This document shows positions 33,021 to 44,858 of a DNA stretch of 64,000 bases, piece after piece. Under the pieces are notes generated by a model that did not search any database, had not been told where the DNA came from, and saw only the letters and a list, made by a program, of their open reading frames with translations. How positions within the stretch are numbered: position 1 is the first letter of the stretch; each line of letters begins with the position of its first letter. This DNA is from Hawksworthiomyces lignivorus (Eukaryota; Ascomycota; Sordariomycetes; Ophiostomatales; Ophiostomataceae). The stretch covers positions 62,001 through 126,000 of the forward strand of contig NTMA01000090.1 of NCBI GenBank assembly GCA_002917075.1, written 5' to 3'. A program made the translations under genes and the position numbers.

Positions 33021-35319
33021 CAGTATAGGGAGAGGCCCCCAAGAGCCCTGAATGAAGACCTCATAGCTGAACCAATTGGAATAAGCCCCAAGCTGTAACA
33101 AATATCTTATTCTGCGTTTCTTTTTAAGCATTGCAGAGTCCTAAGGTGGCTCAGCCGGCTTGTAGTGTATAAAAGAGTATTGGCGAATGATGTGGCGATG
33201 ATTACAATGCTTCGCCTACACAAATGGTCACATTATTGCAATGTACCCACCTTCTCGTCGTTCCGACTTCATTTGTATGTACCTACCCCAGTCCTGTCCA
33301 CAAGCACAAGGTGGCCATCTAACTTCGTGGCACCCAAGCCGACCTGGCGTCACCCCTGCAAGGCGTGAGGTAGTAGCGGATAGTGAACGCTGCTTCTCAG
33401 ATAAACGACAAGTGGTCTTGTAGGCCTAGTTACTCTTTGGCTACAGATTTCTGCACTACGCCATGGCAAGTTTCTACTTCTAAGCGTGCATGATAGAAAC
33501 TTTGGCGTGGATTATTATCATTGTGACATGCAGAACAAATGCCCAATCGAAAAAAAGAAATGTTCTCTAAGCTAGATAGCGTTATTATATCCAGGATGCT
33601 TGGCGGTTGGGCCATGCCACAAATATAACTACACATAGAACTCTACCCTATTGGAACCAGAAAGCCAGGGAGTTGGGGGAGTGGAACGCGCTCTATTAAC
33701 GTATTGTGGAGAAATCTTGTTGAGTTACAATACTTTAGCCTCTACAGAAAGCATATTCCAGTACAGCAGCTTCCCATTTCTGTCTGCACAGTGCTGCATA
33801 ATATGAAAATCAAATTGAAAATTTTGGTCAATTTAAGAGATGTACGAAGAGACGATGGAAGAGCCATAATACATTACGACTATTGTTGGGGGTTTAATAA
33901 GGTAACCAGGTATTTAGACCACGTCTCTTCTTAGTTAGGCCTCGAAACGCCAAGCTTTACAGGCAGACTCCACATGCCCACTTATAGCAGACCGCTTAGC
34001 ATGCTTTTTTTTGTCGTCTTTGTAGTAATTAACGGTCGGCAATAACGAACATCTCGGCCGACATGCTTTGGCGACAAAGTTCTAGATCCTTACATCTAGG
34101 TGGGGCATCTCTGGGACAATTTTTGAAATGGAAAAAAGGAGAATGAAAGAACACCAATAGAAAAAGTAAGCTAAGCAAAGAAATAATCTTGGCTTCGTTT
34201 ATTTCCTAGTTGCTCACCGTACTAAGATGAACCTCTTCACTTGCCGCGGTTGGCTGTTCTCAATGAAAACAGTGGTGCTAAGATACAAATCCTCAGAATG
34301 TTATCATCAGCATTGGTTTGTGGCCTGCTGCTGTATGTACGCCCTCGCACTGGTAAGAAAGCTACATCTCCATAAATTCTTTTTCAACAAAGATTTCGGC
34401 TCGGAGCTGCCTCTATACGAGCCGAGCGTTTAGATGTTGGTGCGTTTGATGCGACCGATGAAGCCGAGATGCTCAAGACACTTTTCGTCCGGATGCCAAA
34501 AAATAACCTCCCCTTGCTCTCCGCTAGAATCCCCTCTCGAATCAATAGAAGTAGTAAGCAGTACACACCTAATTATTGGTACTAGGTTAGTATAGCTTAC
34601 TAGGTATGTGTCCTGAGTCACTACACAAAAGAAATATCTAAGCCTTGAGGATATCGTTTGTCGCGGACCAGTGTGCTTATAAAGACTAAGTTATATTGTG
34701 TTCTCCAGGGCTCGGTGTTGCGGTCGATCCAGCCGAGTAACGCATCGCCCCAGGATAGGAAACTAAGCTAAAGAAATATCCAGCCAAAGAGCGTGCCAAT
34801 GGCAAGCAGATCTGTCATCAAGTCTAGGTTTTCTACACACTCTCATACCTAATTTCTAAGAAATCAAATCTAATTTCTCACACATGATTGATCAACAGTC
34901 TAATAAGCAGAACTAAATGTCTTCCAAAAACATAGCATATGCTTGAGACCCTAGACTCGATTCTTTTTTGATGAGCTTTTCCGACTCACTGCTGACTTTG
35001 TCGAGATCATGGAGATTGTCATTGCTTGCCTTACATGCAGCACTTTTTGGCGTCTGCTGTCCTCCGCTAATCTGCACAACCATTAATTCGATACACTGGG
35101 TCTGTGAGCTGAACATCATACCACCGATCAGCTATAATACGAAAACTCCAAAATGGCACCATACCAAATCATATCTCGTGTTAATGAAGTTATGATATTG
35201 ATGATGCCATCTTGTTACTGCACACGCATGAACCTCTACAGCACCGTCCTTCAGCGGATGCCTCATAGCATTCACGGTGACCCCGCCCTGAGAACAAAAT
35301 TAAACATACATATTCAACT
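33021..35319. other. Long intergenic region without recognised genes
   Basis: About 2.3 kb. A minus-strand frame near 34430-34621 reads GEVIFWHPDEKCLEHLGF before its stop and might be a gene scrap, but I cannot name it. Nothing else supported. Confidence 0.45.
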
Positions 35320-37686
35320 CTATGGCAATCCCTCAAATGTGTCCGCCCATAGTTCGTTTAAATTCAATCCTAAAAGCTCCATGCTGAAATTCGGATTGAT
35401 TGGCTGTACCTGGTGAAAATGATTCGTTTGTGGTACTTCGCAGACTGTAGCCTGGATCGGAATCATATTTGGCATCGGCTCACCATTCGGCAGCCACCAC
35501 GGGGTAGGCGTGTATGGGGTCTCAGGTTGTGACGTCACTAGATGAGAAGATGAATTTGGCATGGTAGGCTGCGCAGACGTAGTCCCTACCGTATCAGGTC
35601 GTCGGTTGGAAGTTGGAGGTTCTCGGCCAGCTAGGACGCGGTAGTGTAGGTTGATGAAGCGCTCAGCACAGGCTGCCTTCGCGGTCTGACGGTCCTTGCA
35701 GCCCAAATGAACCTCCAACAAGCCGTACGCGGCACACATCAGCGAATATCCCCAGGGCTCGTTGTTGCCACAACAAAGGATGTGGTCTTCCTTCATGGCG
35801 AGACACTTTTCTAGGAGACTGATCGTGAACTGTGCGTTTACTGTCATCATACTCGTTGAACCGCGCAGCGGAAGCAATGTGACGCTGCATAGGTTGACGG
35901 CAAGCGTTAGAGCGTCGTCACGCAGGAAGTTTAGCGTCTGAACGCCTTGCTGCATCAATTTGTCATGCATCAGAACCATGTCTCGTGCTGCGTTGTAGTA
36001 TATTGTCTCCGAGAATTGGTATCGCGAATTTCCTTTGTGTACGCGCAGGTATGGTTCATGCAACGGGAAAATATACTGGAGTAACTGAAAAAGCAGCAAC
36101 GCGTAGGCTAAAAAGGGTTTCTTTGCTCCTTCCGATGCTACGTCTCCCGAAGTGTCCCAGGATGGTAGTAAATCGATCTCGTGCGTGATGCGGTCGGTAT
36201 ATCGAATGACTTGATCATACTTTATCTCTTCTCGCGGGCCAGAGAGTAGGCGACCAAGCTCTAACCGAAGCGGCAATGTTCTCCGAGATAGGTTCTGATA
36301 CGATGCTGTGGTATATTCGGTAATATGCCTAGATGGCGGCAGCTCGGTGCTGTTTTCGTCAAAGTCTTCGTCGTTAAGGTTTCTGGGAGGATCGACGTCG
36401 AAATGCAGGGAGCTGTCAAGCATCGGCGGCCCATTGTCGAAAGCAGCTTGCAAGTCGAATTCTTGTATAGTAATCCATATTCTCCGTCTCATCTCCTGAT
36501 GAAAAGGCGAGATCTGAATGCTGGGCATGCGGGCGGGGTCCATATGAAGACCAAGCGATATGCCCTCGCGAGCGAGGATACCCGACTCTACCCAGAAGCG
36601 CTTTTTCTTTACCGTATTGACTCGCTTGGTGAGATAGAGTAGTAAAGCGATCTGATGGTGTATGAGCTTGCGATGTTTTTGACTCTGTGTCCGATGCCAC
36701 TCCTCACACGCCGTGATCCATTTCTCCGCTGTTTTATGGGAGCAGGATACCATGCCAGCATATTTCAATGGCAGAGTACCACTATTCATGCAGCTGGATA
36801 CAGACATCATCGAAAGTACAAGAGCCGTGAGGGCAGCACGTCTTGGTTTCGTAGGATCCCAGAAACTGGCGTATTCCCTCTGGAAAGAGGGTACATGGAT
36901 GATCCTATGCAGCTGCTCAAATTGGTCCAGATAATCTGAGATCAGGGCATCGGTATAATTCTTTGATGGAAGGAGTGCCTCTAGCTCTGGGGCGGGCTCC
37001 TGGCATTTCTTCTCCCTCTCAGCATTTCTACCGGCTCGGTCTTTTGGATTTTGAGCAATATGGAGTGGCTTCAGCCATTCCTCAGCGGTCTCTCTCATGA
37101 ACGGCGCCAATCCAGTCAGTTGGGAGAACGCCTTGCACGCATTCTGTGGACCAAAGTACCGAGTCTGGAACTCTTCGCCGCGGAAGTAGTAAAGCTCGTC
37201 TTTGACAGAGCCCACAGAGCCGGCATCAAGATACTGCGACAATGGCGGCAGGGCCGCCCCGTCAGTGATTGAGTCATTGGGCTGAAGCGGTCGGATATGG
37301 GAAGGCTGTTCGTCAAGTCTATTCTCGTTGCCAGCATGCCTCGACAGGAGGGTTTTGAGGGTTGACACCTCATCCTCTAGATTGCGGATGCGATCATGCA
37401 GACGTTCGTTTGAGGATGAAGGTCCAATGCTAGCTATTCTTGAGGGAGGAAGACCAAGCTGGGTCTCGTAGACGCAGCGATCTGGAGTGCCAGATTTCAC
37501 ACATCGCGCACACGGGAAGCCTCGGCCACATGAGAGCTTTCTCCGTCGGCACTCTAAACAGGACAGACGAATACGGTGACGCTTGCGGCGAGGTTGTTCT
37601 GGATGATCCGGTTTGTCGCTGTCGTGAGGAGAGTTCGGGTCGGTCCTCGGTAATGATTGGTCGTCATCGGCTCCTGCCTCGGACAT
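35320..37686 (-). CDS. Zn2Cys6 transcription factor with fungal-specific middle homology region
   Basis: Single-exon, 788-residue nuclear regulator. ATG at 37686. The zinc cluster has cysteines at 43, 46, 53, 59, 62 and 71 (CX2CX6CX5CX2CX8C), preceded by a basic RRKRHR and followed by a short coiled coil (residues about 95-120, RIRNLEDEVSTLKTLL) suited to dimer binding. The middle homology region includes RIIHVPSFQREY, SGILAREGISLGLHMDPARM and RRRIWITIQEFDLQAAF. Its upstream region contains a perfect palindromic CGGN4CCG site at 37852-37869. Genes nearby are mainly repeats, so a distant or self target is as likely as a local one. Confidence 0.92.
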   Translation of the reverse strand: MSEAGADDDQSLPRTDPNSPHDSDKPDHPEQPRRKRHRIRLSCLECRRRKLSCGRGFPCARCVKSGTPDRCVYETQLGLPPSRIASIGPSSSNERLHDRIRNLEDEVSTLKTLLSRHAGNENRLDEQPSHIRPLQPNDSITDGAALPPLSQYLDAGSVGSVKDELYYFRGEEFQTRYFGPQNACKAFSQLTGLAPFMRETAEEWLKPLHIAQNPKDRAGRNAEREKKCQEPAPELEALLPSKNYTDALISDYLDQFEQLHRIIHVPSFQREYASFWDPTKPRRAALTALVLSMMSVSSCMNSGTLPLKYAGMVSCSHKTAEKWITACEEWHRTQSQKHRKLIHHQIALLLYLTKRVNTVKKKRFWVESGILAREGISLGLHMDPARMPSIQISPFHQEMRRRIWITIQEFDLQAAFDNGPPMLDSSLHFDVDPPRNLNDEDFDENSTELPPSRHITEYTTASYQNLSRRTLPLRLELGRLLSGPREEIKYDQVIRYTDRITHEIDLLPSWDTSGDVASEGAKKPFLAYALLLFQLLQYIFPLHEPYLRVHKGNSRYQFSETIYYNAARDMVLMHDKLMQQGVQTLNFLRDDALTLAVNLCSVTLLPLRGSTSMMTVNAQFTISLLEKCLAMKEDHILCCGNNEPWGYSLMCAAYGLLEVHLGCKDRQTAKAACAERFINLHYRVLAGREPPTSNRRPDTVGTTSAQPTMPNSSSHLVTSQPETPYTPTPWWLPNGEPMPNMIPIQATVCEVPQTNHFHQVQPINPNFSMELLGLNLNELWADTFEGLP

Positions 37687-38045
37687 ACTGGGCAACAGAC
37701 AGAGGGAGATTAAGTGACGTCTTATTGAAACCTATTATCCCGACTCTGCCGTGTTATCCCAGCTGTAAAAAGTCCTGTAGTACTATTGTAAAAAGTGTTT
37801 TCTCATAATTTTCAAGGCAATAATAGAAGCAGTTTGTTTTCGAACAGCATATCTTCGGAACTCCGAAGAACGTCCGATTACATATCGGTTAATTTAATTA
37901 GGTTTTACTATCAGGGATAGCTCGGAAATCGATGTTGAGACCGAACAATTATGTATTAGATTTTAATGCCTTAGGCATCAAAATATCTAATGTGAGCCAG
38001 TCATGCAGACTCACAACTAAAAAGAAGTCCAAGTCTAAAGTTTCA
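37687..38045. other. Upstream region of the third regulator
   Basis: Holds the palindrome annotated separately; otherwise nothing recognised. Confidence 0.4.
37852..37869. promoter_or_regulatory. Perfect inverted repeat CGGN4CCG
   Basis: TCTTCGGA and TCCGAAGA form an exact 8-bp inverted repeat with a 2-bp spacer, 166 bp upstream of the third regulator's ATG. Inverted CGG triplets are the standard target of dimeric Zn2Cys6 proteins, so autoregulation is plausible but unproven. Confidence 0.5.
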
Positions 38046-38131
38046 TGTTGAATTATAAGGCACTGTAACATATGTCCAAGGGGATTGATTCTTTTTATAC
38101 TGATACAGTGGCCTAGTGGCATCACTCAACA
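38046..38131. mobile_element. 86-bp mini-element B, copy 2
   Basis: Begins TGTTGAATTATAAGG and ends CACTCAACA; TGTTGA and TCAACA are exact inverted ends. A perfect 5-bp duplication TTTCA flanks it at 38041-38045 and 38132-38136. Confidence 0.8.
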
Positions 38132-38136
38132 TTTCA

Positions 38137-38410
38137 CCAGGTCTACGACGAATAGGTGGTGCTTTCCAGGCCTCCCTTAGTCGTGAACTACAGCGACCTA
38201 GACGCCAACGGATTTCGATTTGACATAAATCAAAATCGTAGTATACTGGGCCGGATCAAAGGGAATTTTACGTATGGAAACTCTAATAGTAACTAACCAC
38301 TATGAGAGATATCTTTCAACTAGAATTGTCATTTTTAAAGCACCTGGAAAGTTGATATTTATCCGATTTCAAGAGACTGCTCTGATTAACCTACGACTTA
38401 GCTTCTGGTG
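38137..38410. other. Spacer between two insertions
   Basis: No gene recognised between the mini-element and solo-LTR-like copy 3. Confidence 0.4.
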
Positions 38411-38415
38411 CGTGC

Positions 38416-38587
38416 TGTCAAGCCAGTTTGAGTAGAGCCATTGATTAGGAGAGGCCGAAAGGAATATCCCAGAGGGAGTTGGAGCCCTCTCTATGTAGTT
38501 CAACATACAGTGTATGGCCACGGTATTAAAGTGGTAGACATACGGTATCAACCTACAGGCATGGTATTATGTAAGCACTACTCAACA
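38416..38587 (+). mobile_element. Solo-LTR-like element A, copy 3 (172 bp)
   Basis: TGTCAAG start and CTCAACA end. Flanks CGTGC (38411-38415) and CGTAC (38588-38592) are a 5-bp duplication with one change. It differs from the other copies around ATATCCCAGAGGGAGTTGG and is 7 bp shorter. Confidence 0.75.
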
Positions 38588-38634
38588 CGTACGGCTATTA
38601 GTATACGCATTTTACTAGCATAAACGAGAAGCAA

Positions 38635-41600
38635 GTAGTTACGTGGAACGTCCACGAAAAGGCCATAAATACCAAAGAAGCACTCCGTCAGGGCTTCCAG
38701 GCCAACGTTGATGTTATTATCGTACAAGAACCCACCGATCCCTCCATCCCAGACGTCCCTGGCGGCGCCAACGACCCCTACCGTAAGCTGTGGGCAGGCA
38801 CGGGCCGTCTAGCCGCCACTAGGAGACCTAAACCTCCACCACCCACAATGAGATAAACATAACAGAGTCTCCAGTCACGTAGAGGTCCTACGAGACCGTA
38901 CGGCTCGTTGGGACCTAACCCTCCTAACCCCGCACGGGGCAGAGACCTGGGTCCCCACCGATCAATGGGCCGAAACAGACCGGCCGTCCACTATCGAACA
39001 TATATGAGCCTCAGCCAGCCTTGAGGCCACGTACTACACCCCCGATTGGCCCGACTCCGACCACGTCGCCCAGGGCTGCACCCTCGCACTTGAGGCTCCA
39101 CCAGCACCAGTCCGAGGCCTCAGTTAGGCCTGTATAGATGCAGAGATAGTTGTATGACTTAGTTGTCAGCTTTTTGCCACACCTCCTCCAACAGCTGTCA
39201 CGACAGGAGAGCTTGAGTGCCAGACCCTTCAAGTTATCACCAAATTGGACGGTATAGCCCGTGTCCCCACTCCGGCCAAAGACACAGCTTCCTCCTACTA
39301 CCGCTACGACTAGAACCACTACACCGAATTAGCTACCCAAAACCTCCGTCAGGTAGAGAGACGGGTCCGGAACGGGGACCGCTCCGATACAGCCTTCGAG
39401 GTCGTACGGGAGGCCCGTATGGCCCAATGACGCGCCCTCAGGCAGACTAGTACGGAGCGTTGGCGTGGCCTATTGGGGTCAATAGCAATCTAGTCTAAGA
39501 AACTCTAGTAGATCCAAAAATGGGCTCGACTTCGCAGCCACGTCCCCACAACTCCACCAAAGCTCCCACCACTACGGTACCCTAGTGGAGCCTTCACCGT
39601 CTCCCATACGGAAAAGGCGGCCCTGCTAGCGGTCCGCTTCTTCCCGACCCCCGTAGCCGAGCCCCCACCGCCCGTACGACAGCCCGGGCCTCCTATCTTT
39701 GTCAGTCAATTAGTCACCACCGACGAAATCGCCTCAGCTATCCACAGCAACACCACTCACAAAGCAGCTGGGCCAGATAACCTCTCCAACGCCCTGTTAC
39801 GGACGTGCGGCCCTCCGTTATTGGTTACCTTGGCTCAAATAGCCACCAACAGCCTTCGACTAGGCCACTGGCCCTCCCACTTTAAACACACTCGCACCGT
39901 TGTTATCCCGAAACCGGGCAAATCACCTTCTGACCGCCAGGAAGCCATGGCCCGGAGGCCGATAGCCCTATTGAGCGCCGTCGGCAAGGCTATCGAGAAA
40001 ACAGTGGCACGTCGTCTCACCGACACCGCCGAAGATAATCACATCCTCCCAGAGTGCTAAATGGGCAATCGACGAAACGGTCCACCGAACTCGCCGCCCG
40101 CCTAGTTACCGATGACGTACGCCGGGCCTGGGAGGCCGGCGGCACTGCTTCTCTATTACAACTAGATATTCAGGGAGCGTTCGACAATGTCGACCACCGT
40201 TGGCTTGCACACACACTAGCCGCCTTAGGCTTGCCTAACTGGTTAGTTCAATAGACCCGTAACTATCTCTCTAACCGTACTACAGAATTAGCCTTCGACG
40301 ATAAAATCGCATCAACTCAACCGGTAAAGGCAGGAGTCCCCCAAGGCTCACCACTATCTCCAATTCTATTCATCCTCTCCACTCCTCTCTACCACGCCCT
40401 TCAACCTATCCAAAACACTGTTACTGTGGGCTTTTCAGATGACACCAACTTTTTAGCCACAGGCACCAACCAAACGTGGTGCTGCCACCGCCTCCAGGAG
40501 GCCTGGAGAATAATACTCGACTGGGCCAGGTCTAGAGGAGTCGTATTCGCTCCGGCAAAATGCGAGCTTATCCACTTCAGTAAGGCTAATACGGCCCCAA
40601 ACGATACATTACAGTTAGACGAGGATATCACCTTCCAGCCACTCGAAGAAGGCCGATTCTTAGGTATATGGCTAGACCGTAAGTTGAATTTCAACGTCCA
40701 CGTCGTAACTGTGGCCAGAAAACTCAAGACTCGGGGCCTCGCCCTCACCAAACTCACCGGTAAAACCTGGGGCTGCCCCCTACGGTGGGTACGTACTATC
40801 CTCACCGTAGTAATGCGAAGCACAATAACGTACGGAGCCTCAGTCTACCATACTCTTACACCTCCCTAAGGCCATTCTGGAGGCCCCGCCAAACTCCTTC
40901 CCCCCCTCTACCTCCCTCTTCTCCGTACGGCCCTAAGAGTCTACCGGACCACTCCTGAACGTCTACCATATATAGAGGCCACACTACCCCCATTAGACCT
41001 CTGTCTAAATCAACGCCAAGTCGTCTTTCTTAACCGGGAGAACTACAGGGTTAAATCACAGGCCTTCGGGCAACAGGTCTTTCGTAGAGTAGGCCAAACC
41101 CCTCCACCAGACCCTTATCTTAAACACGGCCTCATTTTAGGCCCTTGGGACGAAACTCGTACTATAACTATCTGGTAAAGGCGATGGCAAGGCTCGGACG
41201 GGGATCTACGACAGCCCGTCAGTCTTGATCCACGATCGACCTCTAAAACAGCCCTCCAGGCACACAAACACTTCACCAAGCCGAAAACAGTATCCTAACA
41301 CAATTCCGTACTAGACGTATTGGTCTCGCTGCCTTCCTACACGAACGGCGCCTCAGGGACTCTCCCACCTGCGCCTGCAGCAACGAGGACGAGACAGTAG
41401 AGCACGTACTCCTTCGCTGCTCCCAGGGGGTCAATAAGCCCCCCAACTGGCCGCAGACACCAGAAGACCTATATAACAGGTTATACGCAGGAGGCATGGC
41501 CGCCAGACCTATCCTACGTTGGTTTGAACGCAGCGGACGAATCCCAGACTACCGCCTAACCGCCAGGCTAGAAGAAAACAATATACAAGAAACAACAGAG

Positions 41601-41950
41601 GAGGCCCTACTGGAGGCCACAGAAGAGGCCCCGGCGACTGCGGAGGAGGCGGCAGAGGCTGCCGCGGAGGCCGCGGAGGAGGAGGCAGGCGCAGCAGCAG
41701 AGGAGGCCGTCAGGGCGGCAGCGGAGGCAGGACCGGGGGAGCCGGAGGTGACAGAGGCGAGAGAGGCCCTGGCAAGGCGGTGAAAAGGTCCAGGTGGGCG
41801 AACAATACACACATATTACTTTAATCTATTTACCTATTCATTTGTTATATCCTTTAGTTAGTACTATAGCGGTTTCTGCCCCATGAGGGTTCCGTTAGCT
41901 TAGGCGTCACATAGCTAGGATTGGCTGAATATATAAAGACGATGAAACCT
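38635..41950 (+). mobile_element. LINE (non-LTR retrotransposon, Tad/I-like), 5'-truncated and inactivated
   Basis: Three parts of a LINE second ORF can be read. The apurinic endonuclease starts at VTWNVHEKA (38640) with VDVIIVQEP. The reverse transcriptase spans about 39600-40870 with TRTVVIPKPGK, QLDIQGAFDNVDHRWL, GVPQGSPLSPILF and a catalytic FSDDTN. The C-terminal Cys-rich domain near 41370-41430 is followed by a Glu/Ala-rich tail. Stops such as TGC TAA ATG (about 40058) and CAA TAG ACC (about 40252) and frame changes kill it. A 13-bp duplication, AAACGAGAAGCAA at 38622-38634 and AAACAAGAAGCAA at 41951-41963, marks both ends, so the 3' end is GATGAAACCT without poly(A). ORF1 and the 5' end are missing. 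Confidence 0.85.
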
Positions 41951-42093
41951 AAACAAGAAGCAATTTGTCCAGCATTCTACATAAAAGTTGCAGCATGAGA
42001 AGGTAACCCTGAAATAGCAATGATTAAGCCGCTATTCTATTCTGTAGCACATCCAGCCTTGTCCTACGGAACTTACGCACAGGAATTACGAAC

Positions 42094-43390
42094 TCAGAGA
42101 CGGTCAAGATCTGCTGGTGTCCTGCCTTTAGTTCCGAGGAGCCAGAAGAATGTGCCGAGAAAACCCAAGAAAGTCGTAGCCCCATACACATAGCCGACCT
42201 TCCCACCTGGATTCACCGCACCTGTGTTAAATAAGTAAGGAAATATTAACCTAATTACCCACTGCGTTATGTTTAGCAGAGCATTGGCCATACTTTGTCT
42301 CGGAGCACGTAGGCGAAGTAGAGTTAGCTCACTACCTATTGTCCAGCCGATAGGAGCCATGCAGGTCTGGTAAAAGAATGCCTACATTTAAGGGCTTGTC
42401 AGTTGCGATTTTACCACCAGAGAATGAAATTAATGGCCAGAAAATGCTCGGCGAACGAAGGGGCGTGAGTTGGCTGTGACGTCGACAAAAAATGGACGGC
42501 CCGTACACTTGCGGTGATACACAAAAGTACGACTTATCCAGATGAAGATGAATCCTATTATTGTAGAGTACGCTTCCTTGTTGGCGACCATAGCACGAGC
42601 ACCAACCGCAAATAGGCATACCGCAGCAGCCAATTAACCCCGGACAATTAGCGAGTGACGGGGGAAGTAGGCAATGAAAACCCAAGAAACGATGATCATG
42701 ACCACCATGAACGCAGAATGAAGGAGCCCAATCAACATAGACAGCCTAGCAGAATAACCCATGAGCTGATAAAAATAGGTCTAGCAGCCGACGATGAACA
42801 CATTACCTAAGATGAACTAGCAGCAGTAGACAAACAGAATGACCAGCGTGCGGCTTCGGTATCGACTATCAAAGCACTTCTTGTACCTATCGGCTTTTTT
42901 GACTTGGGTGGTATGTAATCTCTCTAATTATCCATTAGCATGCGAGTGGGATCTTATATGAGGCAGATTTAACCAGCGCCCCAAGTTGATACATGATGCC
43001 TGTGAATAGCAGAACTCCATGGAGAATGGTCGTGTTCGTCGCCGCAGACAGCGCGCCTCTTAGCGGAAATGGTGCCACCTCCGTTACGTAAAGCGGCGCA
43101 ATAATGAGTCAAGTACCAATAGAGATGCCGTTAACGGCCTTGCCAGTGGCCAAAATCCCTAGAGACCTCTTAGACCGGACCTGCGCAGCCACTCTGCCAA
43201 TGGATATGAGGCATGACAAGGCTAGGACATACTGCCATGCAATGCTGGCCGCCATCAGAATGCACTCTTGGCGCTGCAAGTGATGCACTAGCATGTGAAC
43301 TGCAGGTTCTGTAATTTGCCCTTCGTATTGCCTCGGCGGTTGTAAGGCGTGAAGACTGAGAAGATGTTACCTCTACGATATTTCTCAATT
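42094..43390 (-). pseudogene. MFS sugar transporter relic
   Basis: Minus-strand pieces of a sugar porter in changing frames: near 43110-43250 a membrane stretch resembling the second and third helices, near 43000-43090 APLYVTEVAPFPLRGALS, near 42540-42640 a helix with MVANKEAYSTIIGFIFIW, and at 42094-42360 SELTLLRLRAPRQSMANALL, PGGKVGYVYGATTF and TKGRTPADLDRL. Several stops and shifts interrupt it and the segment around 42700-42950 is hard to align. It is not related closely to the intact porter at 16452; the RTPADLDRL end is nearer to maltose/alpha-glucoside-type porters. It lies directly behind the LINE's 3' end. Confidence 0.75.
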
Positions 43391-44858
43391 TTGATCGGTT
43401 CTCCTTCAGTTTGCTTCAAGTGTCAAAGTAACGGTTTCATTCTCTCATGTATGTTGTTTAACAGAATACCAGTCAGGTGGATGAGCCCATCGAACACTGA
43501 GAGCCCACAGAAACTTGGGAGACGCTTCTGTGGATATTTCCCTTAGACTTACGTGTACGCAGCCGGAAAATAGAACTGACCTCCGAGTCTGCTTCATGGA
43601 CGAGGTTTAAGAATTCCAACCCGGGAAAGTATTGTAAAGCCGTTATTGGTCAACTTGATGTAAAACAGCCCCTCTAGTCCCATGTCTCATTCGAGAAGCC
43701 CCTGAAGGTGGGAGGCGTGACAGTTGCTGATTAACACTCTTTGCTCTCTTCTGATATGGCATGAAAGAGGCTGAGACCACTCACAATGTTGCAGCCTCCA
43801 AGGTCAACGGCGGGTGATTTGGCGCTATTCCTAAAATAAAGCCAGTGGAGAGCATCGCACCCCAGGGTTGGAGCTTTTTTTAGAAAATAAAAGATGCGGA
43901 CACAAAGAAACATTCGTTTTGGGAATGGCATCCCTTTAGATCCAACAAATGCAGAGCTGCCCTTCAATTTTGGGTCTAACAATAATTAGAGACCAATAAA
44001 CTAAGAAGTAAAGAGTGTCCTTGACAGGGGACAAAAAGCTTGTAAGGCACACGCTCAGCCGATTGCTTCTATTATCGGTTACAATGTTTCGGCTGCAGTA
44101 ATGCCACCTTTTATTCCAAGAGCGTCGAATCCTGCTGGGAAACAACCTCATAAGAGCACGTTGGTATAACCTACGGGCTGGAGATAATTGTCTTTCTTAT
44201 TTTTGGCGAGCTGCCTCTTTCCGGTAAAACAAGGGTTTTGGCCTGCATTTTAGGGGCCAGTAGCACATCCTCCAATTGCATGAACAGAATAATTAGTCCC
44301 AGAATAATGAAGATCAGTGAAATAGAGGGGACTATGGCATATCTAAAGCACCTTCTATCCGCATACTGATAGTGCTGACCAGCCGTGGATGGCACTGCGG
44401 CTTGAGAGCATGTCAGGCCAATTCGCTAGCGGCCGCGGATGGGCTGGCCTCAAACCAGCAGTTCACGTCTGAGTGTGACCACTGCTCGTGGAGGTGGAAT
44501 GCTGGCGACGAGATTAGAAATAAAAACGACAGTAGAATCACGGAATTCGACACACGTGCAAGATGTAGATCACTGCCACAAAAATACGGCACTAAGTTCG
44601 CGATAGGAGCGGGACGTTACATCGAGCGCATCCTGCAGCTGCAGGAGGAGTCCAGCTTTTGGCGCAGCGACAGCTGGCAGTCAGCAGTGAGCACACGGAC
44701 GACAAGGCTGGGATTCTAAATAATGTGTCTAGCATTCTTAATTTTAGACAGACGTGTAGGTGCAAATATTTTGCGTCTCCTCGCTGAGTCCGTGTCTCTG
44801 ATTTTCGCCGGCGCTCATTGTTGCTTTTCTCAACAGTGACCATCCAAGTTCCGCCACC
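43391..44858. other. Intergenic with a possible membrane-protein scrap
   Basis: A minus-strand frame at 44171-44395 encodes one strong hydrophobic helix (AIVPSISLIFIILGLIILF) near its start and then ends; it may be the N-terminus of a dead type II membrane protein. Nothing else is recognisable. Confidence 0.35.
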
